Source of the DNA: Chloropicon primus
Taxonomy: Eukaryota > Chlorophyta > Chloropicophyceae > Chloropicales > Chloropicaceae
Assembly: GCA_023205875.1 (NCBI GenBank)
Contig: CP060757.1
Coordinates: 868,001 to 932,000 of the forward strand
Reading direction: 5' to 3'
Length of the DNA: 64,000 nt
Positions within the stretch are counted from its first letter, which is position 1; the number at the start of each line of letters is the position of its first letter. Below the pieces are notes generated by a model that saw only the letters and a program-made list of their open reading frames with translations, was not told where the DNA came from and made no database searches. Below are positions 10,204 through 21,000 of the stretch, in pieces. The translations under genes were made by a program, and so were the position numbers.

Positions 10204-10316
10204 AGAGGAAAAAAGTGAGGGGACCTTGCCGGCTTCGCTGTAAGAGAGCTTGAGCGTCTTCCCTGGTTGTTGCGTAGGCTCGAGAGGATCGGTGGTCGTG
10301 GTGTTTGGTTTTCGTG

Positions 10317-11390
10317 ATGTCGTCGCGTGCGCTGAGGGCGGTGAAGACGAGCCTTGGGGGGGAGGATCGGGGCGGCGGGGGAGGGGGAGGGAGGAGGGTG
10401 AGCGGGGCGGTGCCGAGCTCGACGACGGTCAAGAGGCCGAGGGAGGAGGTGGGTCAGAGCCCCGACCCGGTGCAGGGGTCGACCCCGGCGCTGCCAAAGT
10501 CGTTTCGCGTCCTCGAGGAGACCTACGAGAAGGTGTGCTTCATCTTCGGCATCCACTCGAACAACGACCGGAGGACGCTGCGCGACCTTCAGGAGGCGTT
10601 CCACCAGCTGTGCGGGCGGAAGGTCCGGCTGGACGAGCTGCGGCAGCTGAGGTCGGCTTACCCGGGCTGCCTGGCGTTCGGGTACAGGGGGCTGTCGTCG
10701 AAGCCGCTGAGCCTGGACCTCACCGTCCAGATCCCGAAGGAGGGTGGGAGGCCTTGTTCCGAGAAGCACAAGCGCGTGCTGAGGAAGAGGCTCCTGCGGC
10801 TCGCCCAGCGGGGGGGCGGGCTTCCGCTGTCGGACCTCCCGGAGCGGCCATCGAACCGCTCCCTCGAGGAGTCAGAGAAGTACGTCAAGAAGGTGATCCA
10901 GTCCTACTCCCCGAAGCGGAACAGGGTGGGGGCGCCGGGGCAGCCCTCGTCCTCCACCATCAAGTCCTTCTTCCAGACCAACAAGCTGGTGTCGAGCGGG
11001 GCCCTGGACATGGTGGAGCGCACCCACAACAAGATGAGGAAGCTCTTCGACGAGTCCGAGCTGGAGGAGAGGAGGAGGAGGAGGAACGTCGCTCAGCTCC
11101 CCGCCCTCTTCGACAGGCTGAGGGGCCTCTTCCGCAGCCACAACAGGAGGGCGATGCCGCTGAAGGACGTCCTGCCGCACCTCATGAGCATGAGGAGGGA
11201 CAAGTCCATCCAGTTGGCCGAGATAGAGGAGCAGCTCAAGCTCATTGTCGACGAGGCGCCGGAGTGGTGCACGGTGCAGACGGACACAAGGAACAACAAA
11301 ATTCTTTCCACAAACTTGAACGCGAATCCAAATGTGGTGAGAAGGAAGCTAAGTCTCTTGTCACAGGACTTGGAGTCACCCAAGCCTTGA
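10317..11390 (+). CDS. CDT1: DNA replication licensing factor CDT1
   Basis: A 357-residue intronless ORF. After a Gly/Arg-rich disordered N-terminus, residues about 63-190 match the geminin-binding winged helix of CDT1 (FRVLEETYEKVCFIFG, LQEAFHQLCGRKVRLDEL, RQLRSAYPGCLAFGY). Residues about 260-345 match the C-terminal MCM-binding winged helix (LPALFDRLRGLF, AEIEEQLKLIVDEAPEW). CDT1 loads MCM2-7 with ORC and CDC6 at origins. A PIP-box-like STIKSFF with Lys at +4 lies at residues 212-223 between the domains. The promoter has an E2F-like site. AATAAA and TGTAA (11406-11410) follow the stop. Shorter than animal CDT1 (about 550 residues). Confidence 0.85.
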   Translation: MSSRALRAVKTSLGGEDRGGGGGGGRRVSGAVPSSTTVKRPREEVGQSPDPVQGSTPALPKSFRVLEETYEKVCFIFGIHSNNDRRTLRDLQEAFHQLCGRKVRLDELRQLRSAYPGCLAFGYRGLSSKPLSLDLTVQIPKEGGRPCSEKHKRVLRKRLLRLAQRGGGLPLSDLPERPSNRSLEESEKYVKKVIQSYSPKRNRVGAPGQPSSSTIKSFFQTNKLVSSGALDMVERTHNKMRKLFDESELEERRRRRNVAQLPALFDRLRGLFRSHNRRAMPLKDVLPHLMSMRRDKSIQLAEIEEQLKLIVDEAPEWCTVQTDTRNNKILSTNLNANPNVVRRKLSLLSQDLESPKP

Positions 11391-11405
11391 ATAAATAAGC
11401 AAAAG

Positions 11406-11410
11406 TGTAA
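11406..11410 (+). terminator. TGTAA poly(A) signal, CDT1
   Basis: TGTAA, the chlorophyte polyadenylation signal, 16 nt after the stop. Confidence 0.55.
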
Positions 11411-11481
11411 TCTTTTCATTCTGACCCCGAAAGGAGACCGAAAAGCCTCCCCCCCAGCACTACCCCCTTTCCCCTCAAAAA

Positions 11482-12231
11482 TCAACCGGGAAGGGCGTCG
11501 TCCAAGACCGTGCTGAGCTTGCTGTACTCCTCCCTCGTCTTCTCCTTGATCTCCGAGACGGCCTGGACGGCAAAATAAGTCGCAGATATCGAGAGCAAAA
11601 AATTGAAGAACACGAAGACAGCTGCGGCCGTCTCGTACCCGCTGTTCATCCCGGACTCTCTAGGGAACTTGATTGTGGTGTCCACCGCGACGTCCACGAA
11701 CAGGTGGAAGGAGAGAACAATCTAGAGTTTTTCCGACGAGAGGGAGCACAAAGTTAGCGAATTCGCCAATGGGGGCGAAAAAAAAATCGAGGTCCAACCC
11801 ACCTGAACGATGTTGTAGCTGAAGAAAGCCGTGACCATCTCCTTCTGCGAGTTGATGACGCCGGCGAGTCCAAAGAAAGCGAACGTGTTGTTCAGCAGGG
11901 ACAGGAAGAACACCTGGTGAAAGTTAAATGCCGAGAGAGAAATAGAGAGAGAGAGAGAGAGAGAGAAAAACGAGGTCAGTCTTCGAGTGATTCTCCTTCC
12001 GCCAGCTTGCGGGAAACAACCTGGCAAAACACGAAGCCAGGGACGACTTACGATATCCATCGGCGTGCTGGTTGTGGTCAAGACGGTCCCCGTGGCACCG
12101 CCATCGCCCACTGTGGCCGGCACTTTGACGCGGAAGAACTCTTTCTTGTACGCTTCATATATACCCAGAAGAACGAGCCCCACCACCAACTGGAGAACAG
12201 ATATACACAGAACGCCTCCCCCGCTCTTCAT
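11482..12231 (-). CDS. Small four-span membrane protein, unknown family
   Basis: Exons 12052-12231, 11803-11913 and 11482-11721 join in frame to 176 residues. Hydrophobic segments are at about residues 6-24 (VLCISVLQLVVGLVLLGIY), 61-80 (VFFLSLLNNTFAFFGLAGVI), 87-108 and 131-152 (AAAVFVFFNFLLSISATYFA), giving a tetraspan topology with a charged C-terminal tail (EIKEKTREEYSKL). The introns (138 and 81 nt) carry CTGAC and CTAAC motifs. The long minus-strand ORF over this locus is only read-through of the introns. The family is not recognised; MARVEL-like or another small tetraspan protein is possible. Confidence 0.68.
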
Positions 12232-12620
12232 TGGATTCTTGGTAAAGGCGGTCCAAACGCTCACGAAGTTCAAGAAGAAGACGCTCTTATGAACGGATTC
12301 CTGTGCAAGCGGAGATCCCTCCCTCTCTCCCCAAACTACCCCTCGACGTCGGCGTCGATAGATGGCCCCACACGTTCTCCCACTACCCCTAAGAACCCCC
12401 TCGCTCTCGCTCGCTCTCTCCAGCAAATCGAATCGAATCGAGAACAGAAGAGGGAGAGGGAGGAGAGACGAGGGGAGGGAGAGGAGGAGTTGAAGCGCGG
12501 TAGGGTAGTGACATGGGTGTTGTGAGGGAGTAGCAGCAGGAGGGGTTGCACCAGCGAGAGAGTCCAAAGACGCAATTGGACTGTTGTTCCTTGGGAAGCA
12601 GAAGAGTACAAGAGTACAGT
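12232..12620. other. Divergent intergenic region
   Basis: About 390 bp between the four-span protein gene and the next plus-strand gene. GA/CT-rich (GAGAGGGAGAGGG near 12450), with no recognised element. Confidence 0.4.
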
Positions 12621-13143
12621 ATGAACCAGACGAACAACTCCGTGTTGGGGCAGAAGGCTCACCAGTTGGAGGAGAGAGCGCGGCAACTCGCGTTTCTTGA
12701 AGGTAAGTTCGCGACGAGACCGCCGCTCTCACCGGCGTGGGAGGTAGCGGGCCCTGCTCTCGTCCCGAGTCGCAGTCACTAAAGCGCTTCCTTTCTTTCC
12801 AAACTTCGTTTCGTGCTTTGGCCTCTTCCTCCTTTGTGCAGACCAAGAGCTGAAGAGGGGTTCCACGCTGAACATTATTCCCCCAACGCCGATAAAGAAG
12901 ACGAGCCAGTCCCCAGCTGTTGCTGCCGCTCAACAGGCGGTGATTTCGACCTTGAGGCACAGCACGACTCCGCAAGTTGCGCCCAATCCTGTGCTGGTGC
13001 CAACGGTGCCGCTCGCGGCCTCGTACCTCCACCAACAGCTTCAGCCACAACAACAGCAGCAGCCTGCGACGGACCCGCCTCGGGAAATGGCGGTCGACGG
13101 GGAAGCTGAGGCGGGCGAGGAGGCGGAGACGACCTCATCCTGA
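12621..13143 (+). CDS. Small Gln/Pro-rich protein, unknown
   Basis: Exons 12621-12702 and 12842-13143 join in frame (GA..G|AC gives LEDQELKRG) to 127 residues. The N-terminus is a short amphipathic coiled coil (KAHQLEERARQLAFLEDQELKR), the middle is basic (TPIKKTSQSPAVA), then a QLQPQQQQQP run and an acidic tail. No family recognised. A consistent donor (GTAAGT), a CTAAA branch-like motif and an ordinary acceptor make a real gene likely, but protein-level support is weak. Confidence 0.55.
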
Positions 13144-13231
13144 GCGGCAAAAGTGATAGTAATACATAAAAACAGCTGGTGGAGTTATCTCCACCGCTTC
13201 TTGTCTTCTTTGGTATCCGCACCCCTTCTTC

Positions 13232-14815
13232 TTACATCCAGTCATCGTCGTCGTCATCGTAGAAGTCCTCAAAGTTCGCTGGCTGTTCGAACTCTGTGAG
13301 ATCGATCGCGTAACGGAGCAGGCCACCAATGCCTCCGAAACCTCTGCAGAACTGAGACCCTTCCTGAGACTTGTTCGTGACGAACTCCAAGACGCAGCCA
13401 AACTTCTTGTACTCGTTTGCCACCCACTCCACAAGGAGCTGCTTCTCCTTGGTCTCAAGCTCAACTCCCGTCTCCTCGTCGTGAAAGTGCTTGTCGTCCT
13501 TGGCCTGGACCTCGGTCAGGTGCTTCGTCACAGTCTCTCCGGTGGCCGTGTTCTGCAGGGTGTACCTGAAAACGTCCAAGTTCTCGAACACTATGAGGGT
13601 CTCGATGGCGCCCATCTCCAGGCAAGTCAACGTGTCGTCCACTCCGAAGACATACTTCCCCGTGTCCTTGCTGATTTCATCAAAGAACTTGCTAATAAGC
13701 TTCTTCTCCTGCACGAACTTCACGTTGGCAAGAGTGTCCGCAGAGAGTTCAATGGCCTGACTGAAGCCGTTCTCTCCTCCGTAGGACACATCGACGATGC
13801 TAGTGATGACTTGCTGGAGCCTCTCGTCGAACATGTCACTGTGACTCAAGACGTTCTTGAAGTCAGCCGAACCAGCAAGGACGAGGCCAGCGACGTTTGG
13901 CCTGTCGTTCGTGATGAACATCTGCACCGCGATTTCGGCCACCTTTCTCACGTAATTGTGCCTCTTCTCGAGACGAAGACGGGCGAAACGAAGGGCGGAC
14001 TGACCACCACGACCGTGCTTCTTGGGCAAGTCAACTGTGATCTTGTGCAGGACCTCGCGGTGGTTGCCACTCAACGTGCCGAAGAGCGACCCGTTACCGT
14101 CCATCACAATGAAACCGTACTTCTGGTCACTCTGAAGGAGTTCGCTCAAAGCTTCTGTGTGGAACTTGTTATCGCACAGGTAAAGCGACGTGTTGATTGG
14201 CTTGAAGGGCTCGAAGTCGATATTCAGCTTCTTCTCCTTTCCGTCCTCCGTCATCACGGTGCCAGTGTAGAGGACCAGGCCTAGAGAGAGAGAGAGAGGA
14301 CAAGAAGAATGAATGAACTCAAACGTCAGCCCCTTCGCACAACTGCCGCGCAGCCTCGAGCCCAGGAGCTCAGAAATTGCACTCACCGTTTGGTGGAACC
14401 TTATTGTAGAGCTTCAGGCGCTGCTGGGCCGACGTGATGGCTCCCAGAACAGACAAACGGTTCACCCTACTCTTGATATTCGAAGCGGTTCCGTACTCAT
14501 CTCCCAACATTTTTGCAATACGGTTGACTTGGTCCTGCGGGGGCGGAGGGAGAACCAAGCGACGAGGAGGAAGCGAGGAGGCAACGAAAACGAGAACGAA
14601 AAAGGACGTCAGCAAACGTGCGGTCGGCGGGCGGGGGAGGAAGGGGAAAAAGATTAAAATGACCTCGACGTCCGCGCTCGTACCTTTGGAGGAATAATGA
14701 GACTAATCATAGAGGTGCCGTTTCCTCGAGCGGCCTCAAGAGCCTTGATCAGTTTCTTGACCTTCCATATCTCGACCTGCTGGTCCGCGTCACTCGAGTC
14801 AGCAGCGGCGCCCAT
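13232..14815 (-). CDS. eRF1: Eukaryotic translation release factor eRF1
   Basis: Recognises all three stop codons in the ribosomal A site and triggers peptide release with eRF3. Exons 14684-14815, 14387-14534 and 13232-14280 give 442 residues, the usual length. N domain: NIKS at 63-66 and the YxCxxxF stop-reading motif at 127-133 (YLCDNKF), as in standard-code eukaryotes. M domain: GGQ at 185-187 inside KKHGRGGQ. C domain for eRF3 binding follows, with an acidic tail (DDDDDDWM). The stop codon itself forms ATGTAA, so the TGTAA poly(A) signal overlaps it. Both introns have CTGAC motifs. Confidence 0.96.
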
Positions 14816-15002
14816 CTTGCTCTCTCTCTTCGTTCCCGCACTCTCCGCTCTTCTTGCTCGGCCTCGCGCGGCGGCTCGTCGCAAAATGTACGACTTACGA
14901 AAAGCATGGTGAAAACCTGGACAAGGACAATACGACGACGACGACGGAGGTGGGGCCGAGCGGAGTGAATGAATGAATAATGAATGATATAAGGGTGAAG
15001 AG
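14816..15002. other. Tandem intergenic gap
   Basis: Between the DeSI gene stop and the eRF1 start, both on the minus strand. It must hold the eRF1 leader and the DeSI 3' UTR. No element recognised. Confidence 0.35.
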
Positions 15003-15897
15003 TCATGACTCCAGGGCCTCCTTCACGATGGACAGAGCCAGGATCGCTGCTTCTTGGGCGGTGTGCTTGCCTTCTGCCATAAGCTTTTCAAAGGTCTCGG
15101 TGACGAGTTTCTCGAATTCCTCCCTCAGGGACGACGGGGGCTCCTTGTCCTCGTCCTTGTCCTCTGCTCCCCCACTGCCCCTTTGCTTCGGCTCAGTCCC
15201 GGGCTCCCTGGGGGTGCCTTCGCCTCCTTCGTTCCCACGGCTCTGCCCCCCTTCGTCCTGGCGCCCCCCCTCTCCGCCACTCGTCGCCCTCGTCGTCGTC
15301 TTCTCCTCCTCCCTGCCTCGCTCCGCAAACGTCGTCCCTGTTCCGACCGAACCGAGGTGCTGCTCGAGCTGCTCGAGGACGGGGCGGAGCAGGGACCCCA
15401 ACGGGGAGTTCAGAACCGTCTCTGGCAGTCTGACGATATCCTCTGTGACAACGAAAGGAGAACGCGTCAGTCGACCGAAACCGCCACGAACGTGTGGACC
15501 ATCCACTCCTACCTGGTATGCCCTTGCCCACCAGAAACATGCAAAAGCTGTCAGAAAAGTTGTTGCAGTTGTTCTTCATCAAGTTGTACGACTCTGGCGT
15601 GAACGTCTGTGCGAGGTCAAAGAGCATCTCCCTCACGAGCTCCGGAGGAATAAAAGTCTTCCCCATGTTGATCACTTTGTGGGGGCGTCCGAAGGGAGTC
15701 TGGCCCGCCGTGGCCTCGTTCAGTCCGTGACCAAAGTAGTACTCTTGCCCGTACACCACTGTCCCCGTGTGATAGATCGCATTTATCTGCGTTCCGAGAA
15801 GGAAAGGACTCAGCGCACTCGCCATGCCCGCTGACAAGTCGTACACGTGGAGCAGGACCTCCGAGGAGGACCCGCCATCGTCCTCCTGTCCCGCCAT
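15003..15897 (-). CDS. PPPDE (DeSI-like) thiol peptidase
   Basis: Exons 15513-15897 and 15003-15442 give 274 residues. Residues about 13-130 are the PPPDE fold with LLHVYDLS, the catalytic His in [10 protein letters not shown] (H43) and the catalytic Cys in [10 protein letters not shown] (C111). DeSI enzymes remove SUMO; related PPPDE proteins act as deubiquitinases or depalmitoylases. The C-terminal part is a disordered Glu/Gly/Arg-rich linker (about 155-225) followed by a helical segment ([21 protein letters not shown]). Intron 70 nt with CTGAC. Substrate not shown by the sequence. Confidence 0.86.
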
Positions 15898-15972
15898 CGT
15901 TCACCAGTTGTCGACCCCCCCCAAAAAAAAACCAAACGACGCGACCCAACAATAGACAGTCTGTGCTGGCCT

Positions 15973-16003
<31 letters not shown>

Positions 16004-16276
16004 CAAAAGGTTTTGGTTCAGTCTCTCTCACAAGCCCTCCGTGTTGTTCGAGCGAGGGGTTGGGACGAGGTGGGAAACACACGACGCTTCCGCGTGTCCC
16101 TCCTCGTTCTCGACCGTCCAAGTCATCGGGCCCCCCTCACACCTTACCTTTCCCGATCGAAAGTCTTCGTCCCCCCCTCTCTCTCTTCGCGATCAAAATC
16201 GATCGATCGCAGCGATCAAAGGGGGGAAGAGGGAGCGCGCCGGTAGTGCGTGGTGCGTGTGTGGACGAGGTAGGAG
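15898..16276. promoter_or_regulatory. Divergent promoter region, DeSI / RING1
   Basis: About 380 bp. Contains a (GA)n microsatellite at about 15973-16001 and GATCGATCGATCGCAGCGATC near 16198-16217, a short palindromic cluster. No exon found. Confidence 0.45.
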
Positions 16277-17299
16277 ATGGACTTTGGGAGCGAGGCTGCC
16301 CTGAGGGAGGCGACGACTTGCACGATATGCCTGTCCACGATACAGAACACTCGCGCGGTGAAGGAGTGTCTTCACCGGTTTTGTCGGGAGTGCATAGAGG
16401 TTGCCATGAGGCAGAACAGGCCAGAGTGTCCTTTGTGCAAGACGCGGATACCGTCGAGGCGATCGTGCAAGGAGGACAAGGCCTTCGACGCTCTTCTGGA
16501 GTCGATTTACGGGGACCTGGATCAGCTCCGGGCGGCGGAGAGGAAGAAGTCTGAGGAGTGGTGGTCCAAGAACAAGGGGAGTTTCAAGCACATTGGGGAG
16601 TCGTTCTTGAAGCAGAAGGAGGCCACGAGGGGCAGGAGGGCCACCGTTCCGAAGCGGACGAAGAAGCGGAGGGAGGCGCCGCCGCCGCTATCGCCTCAGG
16701 ACGCGAAAGCCGCGAGGGCCGCGAGGGCCGCGAGGCGCCTCGCCCCGAGGAAGCCGTCGCCCGGGCGTTCGGGGGGCACGTCCCCGACGAAGAACCCCAA
16801 GGACCCCGGGCCGATCGCGACCACGGCCGAGGTGGCCGGGTCGTACCTGTACCTCCGGGCCTCGGAGAGGAGCCTCAGCGAGAGGATCAAGGAGAAGGTC
16901 GAGGCCAGGAGGGTGTCCCAGCTGGTGGAGGAGGAGAAGCGCCACATCATGGTGACCCTGGAGGCCGGAAACGACATCGACGAGGAGCTCGCCTTGCTCA
17001 AGCCCCACCTCCTCTGCAAGCCCAGCCTGAAGATCTCGAGCCTCAAGAGGATGATCGAGTCCAAGCACCCGGGGAGGCTGGGCGAGGACCAGCTGCACTT
17101 GTACCTCTGGATGGGCGCGCCGAGTCCCGCCAAGCAGGCCGTCCGGCTCGTCAGGTGCGGAGAGGGGGACAGGCTCGACTCCTTCAAGGCGCACGAGGGG
17201 GTCAGGGACCTCAGGGCGGGCCTCAGTTTCGTCTACAGCCAGAAGGAGTCCCTGCCCCACGACTATCGCGGCCGGGTCGCGTCGACGCCGTCGCCCTAA
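16277..17299 (+). CDS. RING1: RING1-type E3 ubiquitin ligase of Polycomb repressive complex 1
   Basis: A 340-residue intronless ORF. The C3HC4 RING lies at residues 15-56 (CTICLSTIQNTRAVKECLHRF, CRECIEVAM, ECPLC), with the KECLHRFC pattern and the post-RING DKAFDALLESIYGDLDQ segment of RING1/RNF2 proteins. A basic disordered linker follows; residues about 230-335 fit a RAWUL ubiquitin-like fold (LKPHLLCKPSLKISSLKRMI, QLHLYLWMGA). PRC1 RING1 monoubiquitinates histone H2A and pairs with a PCGF/BMI1 partner, not present in this window. Confidence 0.82.
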   Translation: MDFGSEAALREATTCTICLSTIQNTRAVKECLHRFCRECIEVAMRQNRPECPLCKTRIPSRRSCKEDKAFDALLESIYGDLDQLRAAERKKSEEWWSKNKGSFKHIGESFLKQKEATRGRRATVPKRTKKRREAPPPLSPQDAKAARAARAARRLAPRKPSPGRSGGTSPTKNPKDPGPIATTAEVAGSYLYLRASERSLSERIKEKVEARRVSQLVEEEKRHIMVTLEAGNDIDEELALLKPHLLCKPSLKISSLKRMIESKHPGRLGEDQLHLYLWMGAPSPAKQAVRLVRCGEGDRLDSFKAHEGVRDLRAGLSFVYSQKESLPHDYRGRVASTPSP

Positions 17300-18010
17300 T
17301 GCACAAAGGTCACAACGAGTCCTATCCTATGTGTATATGTATATGTATATATAAAATGTATTCTTTACTTTTCGTCTTTGTCTCTCGTCGCATACATTGG
17401 TGCGAAAGGCTGCTGTTTCGCGGTGCTCGTGCTGCTCTTGGCAAAGCAAAGCAAAGACAAGGACCAAGGGTGTCCGCCGACCCGAAACGATTCTCGCCCC
17501 ACCACCTTGATTTTTGGGTGGACACAAGACAAGACAGAAAACAAATAGCCTTCGTTTGAGGCCCCCTAACCTAACGACTAGCCGTTACGAACTTTTACTC
17601 CCCCGACCGTTGACCGCTGGGCCTAGGACGCAAGCTCTCTCAGGACCGTTTCATTTCCGGTTTCGAAAGCGTTTCTTTCCTGGCCCCCCTCAAACCCGCG
17701 ATTTGCACTCTCCTCATGAAAATCGAAGAGGAAAATCTCAGGAGGGCGTAGGGGGAGTTGGGTGGGGGATCGCGTCGCCAGGGGTCAGGCTGTGAGTGCT
17801 CCTTGTCCTTGGTGGGTTCGCTAGCTTCCGCGCGCGGTCTCGTGTAGTGAAGGGTCGTCGTCGCGTTCCCGGAGAGGTTCTTCGAGGCGCCCGAGTTGTG
17901 GTTCCACCGCGCTCCGGCGACGGTTCCTTCGAGGCGGTGTGTGATCGAGCGAGCGAGCGTTTCTCGCTCTCGACTTGTGGGGACTGCTCGGGCTACTTCG
18001 GACTGCTCCT
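17300..18010. other. Intergenic region and leader of the acetyl-CoA carboxylase gene
   Basis: About 710 bp. A TATATG repeat (about 17333-17355) follows the RING1 stop and may be in its 3' UTR. No ORF resembles protein. The region after about 17780 is probably carboxylase leader: the reading frame is open from 17975 but has no ATG before 18011. Confidence 0.45.
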
Positions 18011-21000
18011 ATGGGCAAGGGGAGCAACGACGCCAAAGCTGACGCCTTGGTTCTGGGGAGCATGGTGACGAAGGTCGACAGCGCGGCCTCGTTGGAGGTG
18101 CTGAGCAACGTGAACGAGGCGATCGTGAGGAGGAGCCAGTCCCAGAGGCTGGACGACCTGCAGCACCCCGGCCGCAAGGGCAAGTTCGATGCGGCGATCA
18201 ACTCGTTCGTCCAGGGCCTGGGGGGCTCGAGGGTCATCAGGAGCATTCTCATCTCGAACAACGGCCTCGCGGCCGTGAAGTTCATAAGGAGCGTCAGGGG
18301 TTTCTCCCTGAAGAACCTCGGGGACGAGAGGGCCATCGCCCTCGTGGCGATGGCCACCCCGGAGGACATGAGGGTCGGGGCGGAGCACATCCGCATGGCG
18401 GACCAGATCGTGGAGGTTCCCGGGGGGAGCAACAACAACAACTACGCGAACGTGAGGCTCATCGTGGAGGTGGCCGAGCAGCAGAAGGTGGACGCGGTGT
18501 GGCCGGGCTGGGGCCACGCCTCGGAGTACCCCGACCTCCCCGCGGCCCTCAAGGCCGCCGGAATCGTCTTCCTGGGCCCCCCGTCGGAGCCCATGGCGGC
18601 GCTCGGGGACAAGGTCGGCTCCACCATCCTCGCCCAAGCCGCCAAGGTGCCGACTCTGGGCTGGAGCGGCAGCAAAATAGCCGTGTCCTACGAGGAGTGC
18701 AACGGCGTGATCCCGGAGGAGACGTACAGGAAGGCGTGCATCAACGACGGGGACGAGGCCGTCAAGGTCTGCGATGAGATCGGGTACCCGATCATGCTCA
18801 AGGCCTCCTGGGGCGGCGGCGGCAAGGGCATCAGGAAGGTCTTGGACAGCAAGAACGTGGCCCAGATCTTCAAGCAGGTTCAGGCGGAGGTGCCGGGCTC
18901 CCCGATCTTCGCCATGAAGCTCGCGCCGAAGAGTCGTCACCTCGAGGTCCAGCTTCTGGCGGATATGCACGGGAACGTCTGCGCGCTGTTCAGCCGCGAC
19001 TGCAGCGTCCAGCGCAGGCACCAGAAGATTGTCGAGGAAGGCCCCGTTACCATCGCCTCGCAGGAGAGCCTGAGAGAGATGGAAGTCGCAGCCTGCAACC
19101 TCGCAAAAAGCGTGGGGTATGTGGGCGCAGCGACCGTGGAGTACCTGTATCTTCTTGACACGAAGGAGTTCTGCTTCCTCGAGCTCAACCCCCGTCTCCA
19201 GGTGGAGCACCCCGTGACCGAGTGGATTTCCGGGGTGAACATACCCTCTTGCCAAGTTATGATCGGAATGGGAATCCCTCTGTGGAGGATTCCTGACATA
19301 AGGAGGCTGTACAAGAAGGCGCCCAAGGATGACTCTTTCTTCGACCTCGCCAATGAAGAGAAGGGAGACCCCTCGGGGCACGTGGTCGCCGTGAGAATCA
19401 CCTCTGAAGACGCGGGTGATGGGTTCAAGCCCACAAGCGGATCCATTGACGAGCTGAGCTTCAGATCCACGCCAGATGTGTGGGGATACTTCAGTGTGAA
19501 GGGAGGCGGAGGAGTTCACGAGTATGCGGATTCCCAGTTTGGGCACTTGTTCGCAAAGGGTGAAACGAGGACCGAGGCCATCAAGCACATGCTTGTGGCC
19601 TTGGCTGACATCAAGATCCGAGGAGAGATAAGGACGACAGTCGATTACCTCATTGACATGCTTCAGTGCCCTGGGTTCGTGGACAATCAAGTCAGCACCA
19701 GCTGGCTTGACGAAAGGATCGAGAAGCAAGTGAAGCCGGATGCTCCTGTTTGGTACCTGGCTGTCATTGGAGCATGTGTCTCAAAGGCTTACGAAGTGCT
19801 GCAGGCAAGGATGGCGGACTTCATCAGCTATCTGGAGAAGGGTCAAATTCCGGGAAGGAACACACTGTTGGAAGCGGTCCACCACACCATGGTGATGGAT
19901 GGAGTGAAGTACGAGACAGAAGTGGTGAAGATCGGACCGCAGCAGTACAAAGTGTCACTGAACGGAAGCTCGGTTTATGTGGTCGCCCGTGCGCTGAGGG
20001 ATGGAGGTCTGTTGATGCAGCTGGATGGCAACGCACACGTCGTTCACGCAGAAGAAGTGGCTTTGGGCACACGCTTGCTCATTGGGCAGAAGACCTGCCT
20101 CATTGAGAAGGAGATGGACCCCTCCAAGGTGGTGGCCGTGACTCCTGGAAAGCTGGTGAGATGGCTTGTCGAAGACAAAGCTCACGTGAAAGCCGATGAA
20201 CAATACGCGGAAATCGAAGTCATGAAGATGATCATGCCTTTGGTGAGCTCCGCGGCTGGAATCATTTCCTTGGAGATTGCTGAGGGCCAGCAGGTTGCGC
20301 CCGGTCAATTGATCGCGAGGATCAAGCTTGATGACGAGTCATCCATCAAGATCGCAGAGCGCTTCAAAGGCGTGTTCCCGACAATGGGACCGCCTATGAT
20401 CGTTGGAAACTCCACAGACCAGAAGTACAACGACTCCTTGCAGAGTCTGCTCTTGGTCCTTGCAGGATATGAGCATTCGGTAGAGGAGAACATTTCCAAA
20501 TTGCTGAGCGCTATTGATGATCCAGAACTTGCTTTGAGGCAGTGGCAACAAGCCATCTCGGCAATCAAGGCCAGGATGCCTCCTGTTTTGGTGAGGAAGC
20601 TCGATGACATCATTGGAACGTACGAGAAGGCTCTCACTGAGGGCGTGGGCAGCGATCCAGCTTCCACCTTTTCCATGAGGTTGACTCCTCGATCATTGCC
20701 CTTCCCATCAGATGCCGTGTTGAATGCCATCGATGAATTCATTGACAATGCTCCACAAAATGACCAGATGCAACTCCAGGTCACCTTGGAGCCAATTATC
20801 TCCGTGGGCTACATTCATCAGGGTGGTCGAGAAGCTCATGCAAGCAGGATTGTGAGGCAGCTGCTCGACAAGTTCTTGCTTGTAGAAGAGGTCTTCAATA
20901 CAGATGCACAGCTTTCTGATATCATTGAGGATCTCAGGCACAAGCACGTGGGGGCTCCTCAAGAGGTCCTGGACATTGTTGTCTCACACCAGTCTTTGCC

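Larger units (their letters stand above)
9829..10316. promoter_or_regulatory. Divergent promoter region, CocE hydrolase / CDT1
   Basis: About 490 bp. Contains a 13-bp unit repeated three times in tandem (CATCGAACATTTC, 10138-10176) and, 12 bp further on, an E2F-like GGCGGGAA at 10194-10201, about 115 bp before the CDT1 start codon. A CACACACGCACGC stretch is near 9942. Confidence 0.55.

Noticed and set aside
11722-13053. 443-codon minus-strand ORF
   Set aside because: It is the read-through of exons 1 and 2 of the four-span protein with both introns, plus antisense of the 12621 gene; GT-AG edges and CTRAC motifs explain it.
17975-18010. Start of acetyl-CoA carboxylase at the TTG at 17975
   Set aside because: A non-ATG start is not needed; the first ATG (18011) leaves all domains intact.
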